Shown: piece after piece, positions 5,377-5,418 of the stretch
Numbering within the stretch: position 1 is the stretch's first letter
Layout: each line of letters begins with the position of its first letter
Position numbers and translations under genes: made by a program
The notes under the pieces: model-generated
The model's input: only the letters and a program-made list of their open reading frames with translations
The model's database searches: none
What the model was told of the DNA's origin: nothing
Assembly (NCBI GenBank): GCA_021817625.1
Contig: JAKASY010000181.1
Location: 1-5,418, forward strand
Source of the DNA: Bacillota bacterium
GTDB lineage: Bacteria; Bacillota_E; JAJZYS01; JAILZS01
DNA: 5,418 bases
Direction of reading: 5' to 3'

Positions 5377-5418
5377 TGGCTCGATGTAAAAACCGAAACG
5401 AGGCTGATGTCCGTCAAC

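Noticed and set aside
5412..5417. TTGACG on the minus strand as a -35 box for the RpiR gene
   Set aside because: The only T/A-rich candidate -10 (TTTACA or TTACAT) lies 21-22 nt away, too far from it, so a standard promoter is not supported.

Overview
The window comes from a high-GC bacterium (roughly 70% GC in the coding parts by eye). GTG starts occur and two genes carry strong GGGAGG-type ribosome binding sites. The lineage cannot be fixed from these genes. A high-GC member of Chloroflexota, Bacillota (Symbiobacterium/Limnochordia-like) or Actinomycetota would all fit.

Layout. (1) 1-2628, + strand: three tightly coupled genes. These are the C-terminal half of a class III PLP aminotransferase (glutamate-1-semialdehyde aminotransferase-like, cut by the window edge), an M24/creatinase-fold 'pita-bread' hydrolase overlapping it by 11 bp, and an alpha/beta-hydrolase overlapping the M24 gene by 4 bp. 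(2) 2629-about 4235: an insertion-sequence graveyard. It holds the 5' end and N-terminal zinc finger of an ISL3-family transposase (+), an AT-richer block of unknown origin (about 48% GC, 3110-3400), and a decayed IS256-family transposase (-) that lacks its N-terminus and has two frame breaks. (3) 4236-4484: a low-information stretch with one short open frame and one hairpin. (4) 4485-5363, - strand: a complete RpiR-family regulator (HTH plus SIS domain) with a strong ribosome binding site.

How it may work together. The three overlapping genes look like part of a catabolic operon for a small nitrogen-containing compound: the M24 protein and the alpha/beta-hydrolase would cleave it and the aminotransferase would move an amino group. 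RpiR proteins often control nearby sugar or amino-compound catabolic genes, so this one may regulate the operon, although IS debris now lies between the two convergent units. This is inference. The M24 protein has lost three of the five usual metal ligands, which suggests a metal-independent, creatinase-like or otherwise divergent chemistry rather than a standard Xaa-Pro peptidase.

I did not find a convincing new defence or mobile system. The points most worth a second look are the M24 ligand changes, the AT-rich block with its internal repeat and unrecognised open frame, and the hairpin just before the ISL3 transposase ribosome binding site.
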